Source: Rhizobium sp. CFBP 8762 (GTDB lineage: Bacteria; Pseudomonadota; Alphaproteobacteria; Rhizobiales; Rhizobiaceae). Taken from it: a stretch of DNA of 64,000 nucleotides. A program made the position numbers and the translations under genes. The stretch is from positions 310,001 through 374,000 of the forward strand of contig NZ_JACYUD010000003.1 of the NCBI RefSeq assembly GCF_014841565.1, in the 5' to 3' direction. This document shows positions 9,088 to 18,132 of this stretch, one piece after another (positions within the stretch are counted from its first letter, which is position 1; every line of letters begins with the position of its first letter). Below the pieces are notes generated by a model. It searched no databases. It saw only the letters and a program-made list of their open reading frames with translations, and was not told the origin of the DNA.

Positions 9088-10622
9088 ATAACGTCCGTGC
9101 TTTCCTGTGTCTCAAACCAGCGGGTAAAGGCGTCGCGTTCCCCGTCTGTCATGTGCAGCGCATGTTTGGTGCGCCGGTTCAAAATATCATCCGCCGTCAT
9201 AGCCCACTCCGTTTCCTTGAGGAACAGCGCCTCACGCTCCCGCAACAGGGGGCCAAACGCGGCGCCCAGATCCTGCACCGACTGTGCAGCGCCAATCAAA
9301 TCGTGCGCACGGGTGCCGTAAAGTCGGGCGTAATGCTTGCACAAGTCCTGCGGCAACCACGGATAGCGCGCCTTCATATCAGCCAGAAACTGCTCGAAAT
9401 CGGCGTTGGCGATATCACCGCCGGGAAGAAATCCGTTTGCCGTCCACCCGCCGGGCATGGATGGAAAGAACGGCTTCAACTTGTCCAGCGCATGTTCCGA
9501 TAGCTTGCGGAACGTGGTAATTTTGCCCCCGAACACGGACAACAATGGCGCTTGCCCGTTCACGTCATCCACTTCAAAAATGTAATCCCGGGTCACGGCA
9601 GACGGGTTTTCGGCATTGTCATCGTACAGCGGGCGAACGCCGGAAAACGAATGAACGATATCCGCCTCGGTTAGTTGCTGCTTGAAGTAACGGTTCACCG
9701 CCTTCAGCAAATAGGCGATTTCAGTGTCATCGACCTTCACGTCCTCAGGCTTGCCCTCATAGGGAATATCGGTGGTGCCGATCAGTGCCAGATCGTTTTC
9801 ATAGGGGTTGACGAAGATTACGCGTTTGTCGGAATTCTGCATGAGATAGGCCTGCCGCCCCTCCCAGAACTTGCGGACGATGATGTGGCTGCCCTTGACC
9901 AGTCGCACATTGCGGGCCGAATTGAAACCGGCCACCCGCCCGATGATATCGTTCACCCATGGTCCCGCTGTGTTGACGATGGCCTTCGCGCGGATGCGGG
10001 TTTTTTCAGAGGTCACGACGCCATTTGAGCCTTTCCGGGATGTCATCTCTACTTCCCAAAGGCCGTTTTCACGCCGAAGAGACGTACAAGCCGTGCGGGT
10101 ATAGACCTGCGCGCCACGATTTTGCGCGTCGAGTGCGTTCAGCAGCACCAGCCTCGAATCGTCCACCCAGCAATCGGAATATTCAAAACCCTTGGTATAT
10201 TGCGGCTTGATGAACGCGCCCTCCGGCGCGGTGCGCAGATTGAGAGTGCGGGTGCCGGGCAAGCGTTTGCGCCCGCCCAGGTGGTCATACAGAAACAGGC
10301 CGAGACGAACCAGCCAGGCGGGCCGGTCGGATGGATTGTGCGGCAACACGAAGCGCATGGGCCAGATGATGTGGGAGGCAGAATTTAAAAGCACCTCACG
10401 CTCGATCAGCGCTTCGCGCACCAGCCGGAACTCGTAATATTCAAGATAGCGCAAACCACCATGGACAAGCTTGCCGGAGCGCGACGACGTTCCCTGCGCC
10501 AGATCGTCCTTCTCGCACAACACGACGGACAGGCCACGCCCGCTGGCATCACGCGCTATGCCCGCGCCATTGACGCCACCGCCAATGACGAAGAGATCGT
10601 AGACCGTTCCATCCGCGCTCAT
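9084..10622 (-). CDS. eryB: FAD-dependent EryB/GlpD-type polyol-phosphate dehydrogenase
   Basis: A 512-residue flavoprotein. The FAD motif is VIGGGVNGAGIARDASGRG near the N-terminus, followed by GTSSRSGKLVHGGLRYLEYYEF, the hallmark of GlpD and EryB, and a C-terminal GlpD helical domain. GlpD oxidises glycerol 3-phosphate; EryB oxidises erythritol phosphate; both pass electrons to the quinone pool at the membrane. Presence in an operon with eryA and eryC favours EryB. Start ATG has AGGAG nine bases upstream. The exact substrate is inference. Confidence 0.8.
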   Translation of the reverse strand: MSADGTVYDLFVIGGGVNGAGIARDASGRGLSVVLCEKDDLAQGTSSRSGKLVHGGLRYLEYYEFRLVREALIEREVLLNSASHIIWPMRFVLPHNPSDRPAWLVRLGLFLYDHLGGRKRLPGTRTLNLRTAPEGAFIKPQYTKGFEYSDCWVDDSRLVLLNALDAQNRGAQVYTRTACTSLRRENGLWEVEMTSRKGSNGVVTSEKTRIRAKAIVNTAGPWVNDIIGRVAGFNSARNVRLVKGSHIIVRKFWEGRQAYLMQNSDKRVIFVNPYENDLALIGTTDIPYEGKPEDVKVDDTEIAYLLKAVNRYFKQQLTEADIVHSFSGVRPLYDDNAENPSAVTRDYIFEVDDVNGQAPLLSVFGGKITTFRKLSEHALDKLKPFFPSMPGGWTANGFLPGGDIANADFEQFLADMKARYPWLPQDLCKHYARLYGTRAHDLIGAAQSVQDLGAAFGPLLREREALFLKETEWAMTADDILNRRTKHALHMTDGERDAFTRWFETQESTDVI

Positions 10623-10625
10623 CTC

Positions 10626-11276
10626 TTAAGTCTCCTGAAGCCCGTAATTGGCAAAGCTCAATCGAACGCCTTCGATTTCCGCGTCGCTCAAAAGCACCGG
10701 GCCACCGATCAGCAGGCTGTGATAGTATTGTTTTGCCAACGTTTCCAGTTCCACAGCCGCCCACATCGCTTTTTCCAGACTGGAGCCGGTGGCAATCATT
10801 CCATGGTTGGCCAAGAGGCAGGCAGAGCGCCCCTCCAAGCCTGCGATAACGTTATCGGACAAAGCTTTTGTTCCGTAGCGCGCATAATCGCTCACGCGAA
10901 TATCCGGGCCGCCAAACGCCGCAATCATGTAATGGACCGCGGGAATGGGCTTTCGTGCTATGGAGAGTATGGTGGAAAACATCGCATGGGTGTGCACGAC
11001 CGCATTTACCTCAGGCCGGGCGCGCAGAATATCCAGATGAAACGGCCACTCGGTCGAGGGTTTTTTCGGCCCTTCCCATGCGCCATATTCGCCATGGATC
11101 GGCATGGACACGATCATGTCTGGCGTCATATCGGCGTACGGAATAGCCGATGGGGTCAGCAGCATCTGCTCGCCAAACCGCACGCTGATATTGCCGGACG
11201 TGCCTTGATTGAGGCCGGAGGCATTCATGCCCCGGCAATGGTCGATGATCGACTGGCGAAGTTCGGTCTCACGCAT
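10626..11276 (-). CDS. Class II aldolase (FucA-like)
   Basis: A 216-residue zinc aldolase of the fuculose-1-phosphate aldolase family. GTSGNISVR binds phosphate, HTHAMF supplies two zinc histidines and a third His follows further on (NHGMIATGSSLEKA). It would split a ketose 1-phosphate into glycerone phosphate and an aldehyde. ATG 11276 was chosen because AAGGAG lies six bases upstream; an in-frame ATG at 11294 has no site. Not in the Brucella eryABCD operon, so it extends this pathway. Confidence 0.85.
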   Translation of the reverse strand: MRETELRQSIIDHCRGMNASGLNQGTSGNISVRFGEQMLLTPSAIPYADMTPDMIVSMPIHGEYGAWEGPKKPSTEWPFHLDILRARPEVNAVVHTHAMFSTILSIARKPIPAVHYMIAAFGGPDIRVSDYARYGTKALSDNVIAGLEGRSACLLANHGMIATGSSLEKAMWAAVELETLAKQYYHSLLIGGPVLLSDAEIEGVRLSFANYGLQET

Positions 11277-11287
11277 CGCGTTCTCCT

Positions 11288-12328
11288 TCAGCACGGATTG
11301 ACGGGTGGCAGACCGGCGATGTAACGCCGCACTTCCTCCGCTGCCAGCTCGGCTGCGTAGGTTACGGTGCGCACGGAGGCACCAGCGATATGCGGGGTCA
11401 GCGTCACATTGTCGAGCTGAAGCAGCGGCCAGTCGGCCGGCACGGGCTCAACCGCAAAAGTTTCCAGCATGGCACTGGACAAATTACCATTGGTCAGGGC
11501 CTCGTACAGCGCATCATAATCGACCAGCGGGCCACGGGCGGTGTTGACGAAAATGGCTCCGGGCTTCATGCGCGCAAAGCTTTGCGCATTCATCATACCC
11601 TTGGTCTCCTCGGTGACGCGCGGGTGCAGCGTCACGATATCGGCCCGCGCCAACAGGTCATCCAAAGCCACATGCTCCACCCCGGCATTGCGATCATCCG
11701 CAGACAGTTGCACATAGGGGTCGTGCACCAGAACCTTGCAGCCAAAGGCCCGCAGAAGCCGCACCACCTTGGTGCCGATATTGCCGTAACCGACAACACC
11801 CACCGTCATTTCCGAAAGTTCGCGTCCCGTGCGGTCGGCGCGGTAGAGATCGCCCCGCCACTCGCCTTTTCTTAAGCCCTCATGGCCGACCCGGATCAGC
11901 CGTGTTTCAGCCAGAATGGCCCCGATCGTGAACTCCGCCACGGCGCTTGCATTGCGACCGGGCGTGTTGACCACCAGAACGCCAGCGTCGCGGGCTGCCT
12001 TTCCATCAATATTGACCGGACCGCCGCGCGACACTGCAATGAATTTCAAGTCCGGCATTTGCGCCAGCATACCCGCCGATACCGGCGCAAGCTGAGTAAT
12101 CAGAATTTCCGCATCGCCAATGAAATCAACGATTTCATCGGCCTTGCCCATATATTCCTTGAGCCCGTCCATGCCTTCCACGGCATAGCCATGCTCCATC
12201 GGTTCATCGGGCCATGGCTGCTCCATCAGGCGGATGTCATGGTCTTGCCCACAGGCTTCCACCAGTTTATCGCGAAAAATCTCCGGCAGCATGAACCGGT
12301 CCCCGATAATGGCAATTTTCTTGGTCAT
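11288..12328 (-). CDS. D-isomer-specific 2-hydroxyacid dehydrogenase
   Basis: A 346-residue NAD(P)-dependent dehydrogenase. The dinucleotide fold is VGYGNIGTKVVRLL, and the catalytic Arg and His lie in VNTARGPLVDYDALYEAL and LTPHIAGAS. Members oxidise or reduce 2-hydroxy acids; the substrate here is unknown, but a hydroxy acid formed from the aldehyde released by the neighbouring aldolase is possible. The start overlaps the EryA stop by ATGA, with AGGAACAG upstream. Confidence 0.87.
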   Translation of the reverse strand: MTKKIAIIGDRFMLPEIFRDKLVEACGQDHDIRLMEQPWPDEPMEHGYAVEGMDGLKEYMGKADEIVDFIGDAEILITQLAPVSAGMLAQMPDLKFIAVSRGGPVNIDGKAARDAGVLVVNTPGRNASAVAEFTIGAILAETRLIRVGHEGLRKGEWRGDLYRADRTGRELSEMTVGVVGYGNIGTKVVRLLRAFGCKVLVHDPYVQLSADDRNAGVEHVALDDLLARADIVTLHPRVTEETKGMMNAQSFARMKPGAIFVNTARGPLVDYDALYEALTNGNLSSAMLETFAVEPVPADWPLLQLDNVTLTPHIAGASVRTVTYAAELAAEEVRRYIAGLPPVNPC

Positions 12329-13887
12329 GGCGTCTGTTCCTGTTGGTGTGCTAAAGCGGGCCATACGGGCTGAAGCGCCAGCCGCGATTGGCGGTAGACC
12401 GCAAAGCCGCGCGTGTAATGCTCAATAAGGTCGGGATCGGCAGGCTCGCCCACGCGCTGGTAGGGTGTTACCCACTCCTTCACGCAGTCCTCCATGGAGC
12501 CATACAGTCCGAGCGATACGGCGGCAATCATGGCCGTGCCGGCCGCACCGGCTTCCTCGCGCTCGCTGGTCTGAATTTCTGCACCCAGCATACCGCCCAG
12601 AATATGGCGCAGCGAACGGCTGCGCGCTGCGCCGCCGGTCAGACGAACGCGGGTGGGCAACGGCCCCATTTGCGCGTAGCAATCCCGCGCTGCAAAGGCC
12701 AGCCCATCAAACACGGCCCGCACCAGATCACCAAACCCATGGCCGATGGAAAGCCCGAGCAGAGATGCCCGCGCCGCAGCGTCTACAAACGGGCCGCGCT
12801 CGCCAGCCTCGGAGATATAGGGGTGGAAGATCGGCGGATGCGGTGTTGCGCTTTCCATCCATCGGTCGGCATGATCAAGCAGTTCGGGCCTGCTCTTCTC
12901 AATGCCCATTCCGTTCAACAGGGATGCAGCGACGGAGAGAATCCAATCAATATTCAAGGTTGCGGCCATGTTGGACTGCATCTGCGCGTAGACGCCGGGG
13001 ATCGGCATACACATGGTGTAGCCGGTGCGCTCCGGGTTCAGGCGCACATCGTCGGGCGTGGCGGCAAGGCGCATATGCATGCCTGTGGAACCGATGATTG
13101 AGCAGCCTGTGTCGGTGCCGGGCTCGAATATTCCCGCGCCCAGGGCCGTGCAGGCCACATCCACATAGCCCAGAATAACCGGCGTTCCGGCCTTCAGACC
13201 GCAGAGCCGTGCCGCGTCATCGCTTAAAACGTGGTGGGTTGTCGAACCATCGACAATATCGGGCAGAACATGGCGCAAGCGATCCAATCCAAGGAAGGAA
13301 ATGACCGTATCGGAGTAGGTGCGCGTCCGATAATCACCAAATGTGAACACAGCCTCGGATGGATCGATAGCGCGTGTGCCGGTCAGCTTGAAGTACAGCC
13401 AGTCCTTGCAGTGAAACGTGGTAGCGACGCCGCGCAGCATATCCGGCGCAGTGTCCTGCATCCAGCGCAGTTGCGGCCCCTGCTGGCAGGCAGCCAGCCC
13501 GCTGGCCGTGTGCGCAAACCGCTCTTCATCGCCCGCGTCCTGACGCAGTCGCGAGACGATATCGCCCGCGCGCGCATCCAGCCACAGCCATCCCTTACCT
13601 ACCGGCTCCCCTTTCGCGTCTATCATCCACGTGCCGTCGCCCTGCCCCGTGACCGAGATGGCGATGACGCGGGACTTCAGATTCTCGACCTTATCTGCCA
13701 AGGCCAATAGCGTTTTCGCCGTATCCGCCCAGGTTCGGCTCATATCCTGTACGACGCCGGTTCGGCCAATGGCTTCATAGGTATTAGGCACGGCGCAGCA
13801 GGCCAGTTGCTTGCCACTGCGGTCGAACGCCACCGATTTGATGACCGAAGTTCCCGCGTCGATACCGATGAGGATGTCGCGGTTCAT
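12325..13887 (-). CDS. eryA: Erythritol kinase EryA
   Basis: FGGY kinase of 520 residues. The N-terminus IGIDAGTSVIKSVAFDRSGK, AVPNTYEA and AISVTGQGDGTWMIDAKGEP segments match EryA of Brucella and rhizobia, which phosphorylates erythritol with ATP. The adenosine loop is RLTGGAARSRSLRHI. ATG 13887 gives an ATGA overlap with the upstream ATPase gene; a longer open frame upstream reads through that gene in another frame. It commits imported erythritol to the pathway. Confidence 0.88.
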   Translation of the reverse strand: MNRDILIGIDAGTSVIKSVAFDRSGKQLACCAVPNTYEAIGRTGVVQDMSRTWADTAKTLLALADKVENLKSRVIAISVTGQGDGTWMIDAKGEPVGKGWLWLDARAGDIVSRLRQDAGDEERFAHTASGLAACQQGPQLRWMQDTAPDMLRGVATTFHCKDWLYFKLTGTRAIDPSEAVFTFGDYRTRTYSDTVISFLGLDRLRHVLPDIVDGSTTHHVLSDDAARLCGLKAGTPVILGYVDVACTALGAGIFEPGTDTGCSIIGSTGMHMRLAATPDDVRLNPERTGYTMCMPIPGVYAQMQSNMAATLNIDWILSVAASLLNGMGIEKSRPELLDHADRWMESATPHPPIFHPYISEAGERGPFVDAAARASLLGLSIGHGFGDLVRAVFDGLAFAARDCYAQMGPLPTRVRLTGGAARSRSLRHILGGMLGAEIQTSEREEAGAAGTAMIAAVSLGLYGSMEDCVKEWVTPYQRVGEPADPDLIEHYTRGFAVYRQSRLALQPVWPALAHQQEQTP

Positions 13888-15008
13888 GCCAGCGCCCGCC
13901 CGTGCGAAATGGCAGCGCCGGTCTGGGTGTCGAAGACATGCAGGCTGGACGGGTCCAGTTTCAGACCAATGGTCTCGCCTGGTTGCAGGTGGGTGCGGTC
14001 GTGCTCCACCAGCACTATGGTTGCGCCCGCAAAGTCTGCGGCGATATGGGTCTGGTCGCCCAGCCACTGGTTGACGGATACCCGCGCCTTGACCCCGTTG
14101 TCGTCGCGACGCACGGCATAGGGCCGGATGCCGACCACGACCTGTGTGCGGTTGCGAAGGGTATCGCGAACCTCCTGCGAAAACTCATGGGCGCCATAGG
14201 TCAGCGCCACGCCATCCTTTAACAGGAACCGGATCGTTTCAGCCGAGGCGGACAGCGCCGCCTCGAAAATGTTCATCGGCGGCTCGCCCACAAAGGTGCC
14301 GGTAAACAGGTTGGCCGGGCGCTCCTTGATTTCCTGCGGTGTGTCGAACTGTTGCAGCACGCCGCCTTCCATAACCGCGATGCGATCGGCCAGAGCGTTC
14401 GCCTCGGTCTGGTCGTGGGTGACCAGAATGGCGGTCAGTCCCCGCTCCTTGATGTAATGCTTGATGCGACCGCGTAAGACCGCCCGCAATTGCGGCTCCA
14501 GTTGTCCCATCGGCTCATCCAGCAGATGCAGGTCGGCATCGCGGATCAACGCGCGGCCAAGGCTTGCACGCTGCTGCTGACCACCGGATATGGAACTGGG
14601 ATAGCGGCCTAGAATGTCCTCGATCTCCAGAAGCTTGGCGATATAGGCAACCTTTTCGTCCACAACGGACTGAGGCAGCTTGGCAGCCTTTAACGCGAAT
14701 GCCATATTTTCACGCACCGTCAATGGCGGATAGAGCGAGTAACCCTCAAACGCCATGGCCACATTGCGCCGCACCGGTGCCAGCATCTGCACCGGCCTGC
14801 CTTTCAGCGCAATCGTGCCGCGTGACACCGGCTCAAAGCCCGCAATCATGCGCAGCGTTGAGGTTTTGCCACAACCCGATGAGCCGAGCAGCGCGATGAT
14901 CTCACCTTTTTTGATATCCATGGTGAGGTTGCGAACCGCATGAACCCCGTAATCAACCGGCCCGTAGAACTTATCGACGGCTTTGATCTGAAGCGCGCTC
15001 TCACTCAT
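13884..15008 (-). CDS. Polyol ABC transporter ATPase, GlpT-type
   Basis: A 374-residue ATPase. Walker A is GSSGCGKTS, the signature is ISGGQQQR, Walker B is LLDEPMGQLE and the H-loop is VTHDQTEA. The Q-loop position reads AFEGYSLYPPLTV, with Glu in place of Gln, as in GlpT of the rhizobial glycerol importer GlpSTPQV. A TOBE-like domain fills the last 120 residues. It probably works as a heterodimer with the adjacent ATPase, with which it overlaps by ATGA. Confidence 0.9.
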   Translation of the reverse strand: MSESALQIKAVDKFYGPVDYGVHAVRNLTMDIKKGEIIALLGSSGCGKTSTLRMIAGFEPVSRGTIALKGRPVQMLAPVRRNVAMAFEGYSLYPPLTVRENMAFALKAAKLPQSVVDEKVAYIAKLLEIEDILGRYPSSISGGQQQRASLGRALIRDADLHLLDEPMGQLEPQLRAVLRGRIKHYIKERGLTAILVTHDQTEANALADRIAVMEGGVLQQFDTPQEIKERPANLFTGTFVGEPPMNIFEAALSASAETIRFLLKDGVALTYGAHEFSQEVRDTLRNRTQVVVGIRPYAVRRDDNGVKARVSVNQWLGDQTHIAADFAGATIVLVEHDRTHLQPGETIGLKLDPSSLHVFDTQTGAAISHGRALA

Positions 15009-16114
15009 GCTGCTTCTCCATTTGTCCTATACTCGGCCATGCTTTCAATGCGGGCACCGGTTGTCTTGTCGAACAGGAACGCGGCGCTGCCATCAACAGC
15101 GATGGTTGCAGCGCCTGATGCGGGACCCGGCGTACCAGCTGGCCGCGAGACCAGAATTTCGCGCTTACGGGCCGTCAGCACCAGCGTCACCGTTTTTTCG
15201 TTCAGCGGTGTTTCGGCTTCCACGGTCACGGGAATGCTGCCGGGTACGGTTGTGAAGGTCACAGCCTCCGGCCGCAAGCCCAGCACACAGGGCTTGCCCA
15301 CCACACTCACCGGCATGCCGGGCAGAGGTATCTGCACATCGGACAGTTCCACATAGATGCCATCCGGGCCGGACTTCGGCGTTACGTCGAGAAGATTGAT
15401 CGTCGGATCACCGAACAGCCGCGCGATTTCGATATCGGCGGGAGCGTTGTAGATCACCTCCGGCGTGCCGATCTGCCGGATCGTGCCATTGGCCATCACG
15501 GCGATCCGGTCCCCCAGCGCCATGGCTTCCTTATAATCCTGCGTGACATAGACAACGGTGGCACCCTGCGCGGCCAGAAGGCGCGGCAGTTCCAGCCGCA
15601 TTTCAAACCGCAGCTTGGCGTCCACATTGCGAAGCGGATCATCCAGCAGCAACAGCGGCGGAGACCCGGCCAGCGCGCGGGCCAGCGCTGTGCGCTGCTT
15701 CTGCCCGTTGGACAAGGCCTTGGGATGGTGCGAAAGCACATGATCGATCTTCAACAGCCTGGCGACCTTGCCCACACCATCGGCAATGGACGAGGTCGAA
15801 GATTTTCCGACCGTCAAAGGACTAGCGATATTGTCGTAAGCACTCATATGCGGAAACAGGGCGAAGTTCTGGAAGGCCATGCCGATGCCGCGATCTTCGG
15901 CCTCCACATCGCGCATATCCTGCCCGCCGATCAAAATCGCGCCCTCATCCGGCTCGATGACGCCAGCAATCATGCGCAGCAGCACAGTTTTGCCTGCACC
16001 GGACGAGCCGAACAGCACCAGCCGCTCGCCTTCCGCAACGGTCAGCGACAGATTGTCCAGAACGGTATGCGTCTTGTAGCGCTTAACGATATTCTTGAGT
16101 TCAAGGCTTTTCAT
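15005..16114 (-). CDS. Polyol ABC transporter ATPase, GlpS-type with degenerate catalytic site
   Basis: A 369-residue ATPase. Walker A is GSSGAGKTV and the Q-loop is AFQNFALFPHMSA. The signature is LSNGQKQR. Walker B reads LLLLDDPLRN, so the catalytic Glu is Asp, and the switch His is Gln (VTQDYKEA). These are marks of a weak or inactive hydrolysis site, complementary to its partner ATPase. A C-terminal TOBE-like domain is present. It lies 5 bases after the permease gene. Confidence 0.9.
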   Translation of the reverse strand: MKSLELKNIVKRYKTHTVLDNLSLTVAEGERLVLFGSSGAGKTVLLRMIAGVIEPDEGAILIGGQDMRDVEAEDRGIGMAFQNFALFPHMSAYDNIASPLTVGKSSTSSIADGVGKVARLLKIDHVLSHHPKALSNGQKQRTALARALAGSPPLLLLDDPLRNVDAKLRFEMRLELPRLLAAQGATVVYVTQDYKEAMALGDRIAVMANGTIRQIGTPEVIYNAPADIEIARLFGDPTINLLDVTPKSGPDGIYVELSDVQIPLPGMPVSVVGKPCVLGLRPEAVTFTTVPGSIPVTVEAETPLNEKTVTLVLTARKREILVSRPAGTPGPASGAATIAVDGSAAFLFDKTTGARIESMAEYRTNGEAA

Positions 16115-16119
16115 GGCGA

Positions 16120-16977
16120 TTATCCTTTCACCGCGCCGAGCGACAGACCTTCGACGAGATAGCGCTGGGCGTAGATGGCGAGCGCCAGCACCGGTGCGAT
16201 GGACAGCACGATGGCCGCCGCAATCTGCCCGTACTGAATGCCTGAGGCAGTCACAAAGGCGAGCGCGCCTACGGTGACCGGCTGCTTGTCAGCGGACGCC
16301 AGCACCAGGGCAAACACGAAGTTGTTCCAGGCGAAGATGAAGGCGAGAAGGCCAGCAGCCGCAATGCCGGGGCCCGCCAGCGGAAGTGCGATCTTGCGGA
16401 ACGTCGCGAACCACGAATGTCCGGCAATGCGGTAGGCGTATTCCACATCCGCCGAGATATCCTCAAAATACCCGCGCACGATCCAGAGAATGAGCGGCAG
16501 GCAGATAAGCTGGTATACCCAGATCAGCCCAAAATACGTGTCCGAAAGCCCAAGCTTTTGGAAATACAGGCTGAGCGGCAACAGCACCAGCAGCGGCGGC
16601 GCAAAGCGGAACGACAGAAGCGTAAAGGCAATATCTTCCGATCCTCTGAACTTGTGCCGCGCAAAGGCGTAGGCCGCTGGCACGCCCAGCAGCAGGGCAA
16701 TCAGCACGGACGCCGTCGATAGAAACACCGAATTGCCGAGGTTGCGCATGAAGGCGATATCCAGCGTTCCCGCCGCCGTCGTCAGCTTGCCGGTAATCAG
16801 CGCCTGATAATTTTCCAGCGTGGGGCTGAAGATGACCGAAGGCGGCACGCTCAAAATCGTTTCATTGGTCTGGAACGACATCAACACGATCCAGAGAATG
16901 GGAAACATGAAGAAGACGACCACCAGCACAAGGGCTACGCCGCGCAGGATACGTTCAAGAAGCGATGTGGATTCCAT
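16120..16977 (-). CDS. Polyol ABC transporter permease (MalG/GlpQ type)
   Basis: A 285-residue membrane protein with about six hydrophobic helices and an EAA-like loop near residues 190-210 (VEYAYRIAGHSWFATFRKIA). It forms the channel with the preceding permease. ATG 16977 was chosen because it gives the standard short cytoplasmic N-terminus; the open frame further upstream is the antisense-like reading of the neighbouring permease. It is separated from that gene by 11 bases. Confidence 0.9.
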   Translation of the reverse strand: MESTSLLERILRGVALVLVVVFFMFPILWIVLMSFQTNETILSVPPSVIFSPTLENYQALITGKLTTAAGTLDIAFMRNLGNSVFLSTASVLIALLLGVPAAYAFARHKFRGSEDIAFTLLSFRFAPPLLVLLPLSLYFQKLGLSDTYFGLIWVYQLICLPLILWIVRGYFEDISADVEYAYRIAGHSWFATFRKIALPLAGPGIAAAGLLAFIFAWNNFVFALVLASADKQPVTVGALAFVTASGIQYGQIAAAIVLSIAPVLALAIYAQRYLVEGLSLGAVKG

Positions 16978-16988
16978 TGTGTTTGCCC

Positions 16989-17912
16989 TCACGCTTCGCC
17001 ACGGGCGCGTTCGCGCAGCCGCAGCCAGTTTTTGATGAAGATGTTGGACAGGATGTAGGTGATGGCCCACAGGATGATCATCAGCGCCGCCGAGCGCCCG
17101 ACATTGGTGGACTGGAAGAAGTTGAGATAGGCTTCCACCTGAAACACCGTCAGCGTATTGCCCGGCCCGCCCTGTGTCATGGCGTAGATAATGTCGAACT
17201 GCTGAATGGAATCCAGCAGACGAAACAGCGTTGCCGTCAGGATATAGGGTGTAAGCATGGGCAGCGTGATGCGGAAAAACACGAAGCTGCGCGGCACGCC
17301 ATCGAGCGCTGCAGCCTCGAACGGTTGCGTTGGCAGAGAGCGTAAGCCCGCCAGAAGCAGGATCATGATAAAGGGCGTGTACACCCAGATATCGACCAGA
17401 ACCACCGTCAGCAAAGCAGTATCGGGCGAGGAAGCCCAGCGAAAATTCTGGAGGCCAACCAGACTGGCGAGATAACTCAGTATCCCGAAGCCCGGATTGG
17501 TCATCAGCTTCCACATCAGTGCGGCCAGCGCCGGTGCGGTCATCAGCGGCATCAGCAGCATGATCGACACGAAGTTGTTGATGCGGGTGCGCTTCTGCAA
17601 CAGGAGCGCGATGCCAAGCCCTAAAGCCAGTTCCAGCACCACGGTAACGCCCGCATAGATCAGCGAGATTTTCAGCGTATTCCAAAAGGCCGGATCATAG
17701 AGAAAATTAAGGTAGTTCTCCCCCCAGTTAAACTGGCGCGCCCAGGGCTGGCTCAGCCGATAGCGCTGAAACGAATAGACGACAGCAGTAAAAAACGGGA
17801 CGAGGATGCCGATGCACACCAGAAGCGCTGGAAGGCTCAAGACATAGGGAAGCCAGCGTCGGCTGATCTTGAAGCCGGAAGCTGTTTTCTGTGGTGTTGT
17901 CACTGAAGCCAT
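16989..17912 (-). CDS. Polyol ABC transporter permease (MalF/GlpP type)
   Basis: A 307-residue membrane protein with about six helices; the EAA loop reads PFEAAALDGVPRSFVFFRIT. The first 30 residues are hydrophilic and cytoplasmic. ATG 17912 follows a GGAG site; an in-frame extension to 17981 lacks family similarity. It is the first permease behind the binding-protein gene, from which a 220-base gap with an inverted repeat separates it. Confidence 0.9.
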   Translation of the reverse strand: MASVTTPQKTASGFKISRRWLPYVLSLPALLVCIGILVPFFTAVVYSFQRYRLSQPWARQFNWGENYLNFLYDPAFWNTLKISLIYAGVTVVLELALGLGIALLLQKRTRINNFVSIMLLMPLMTAPALAALMWKLMTNPGFGILSYLASLVGLQNFRWASSPDTALLTVVLVDIWVYTPFIMILLLAGLRSLPTQPFEAAALDGVPRSFVFFRITLPMLTPYILTATLFRLLDSIQQFDIIYAMTQGGPGNTLTVFQVEAYLNFFQSTNVGRSAALMIILWAITYILSNIFIKNWLRLRERARGEA

Positions 17913-18033
17913 GACAGCTCCGCTCCTTGAATTTAGACAGCCGAAAGCTGCCGCGAAAGACGCGGTGCAGATCGGGTCCATAATTGATTGATCGTCAGGG
18001 TAGCCGGGCGCTGGAGTCTGTCCGCTTCAGTTT

Positions 18034-18075
18034 AAAACAGACAGACTTCAGGATCTCTTGTTATCGCTTGTCTGT
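18034..18075 (-). terminator. Inverted repeat between binding-protein and permease genes
   Basis: Arms ACAGACA (18037-18043) and TGTCTGT (18069-18075) lie 25 bases apart; on the minus strand the second arm is followed by TTTTAAA. It may act as an attenuator or an RNA-stabilising structure that raises binding-protein over permease message. The rest of the 220-base gap shows no gene. Confidence 0.4.
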
Positions 18076-18132
18076 TCGGGAAAACCGGCTCCCGCCTGAC
18101 AAACTTTAACCGCCCGGCTGTTGCCTTAAAGT

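Noticed and set aside
8149-9321. Plus-strand 390-residue frame opposite the FGGY kinase and EryB genes
   Set aside because: It is Arg/Gly/His-rich with no domain and lies wholly on the complement of two well-supported genes.
12325-14067. EryA frame extended 60 residues upstream of ATG 13887
   Set aside because: The extension reads through the ATPase gene in another frame, is Arg/His/Pro-rich, and would remove the ATGA overlap.
16120-17685. Long frame covering both permease genes
   Set aside because: The first 236 residues are an out-of-frame reading of the preceding permease gene; the permease itself begins at 16977.
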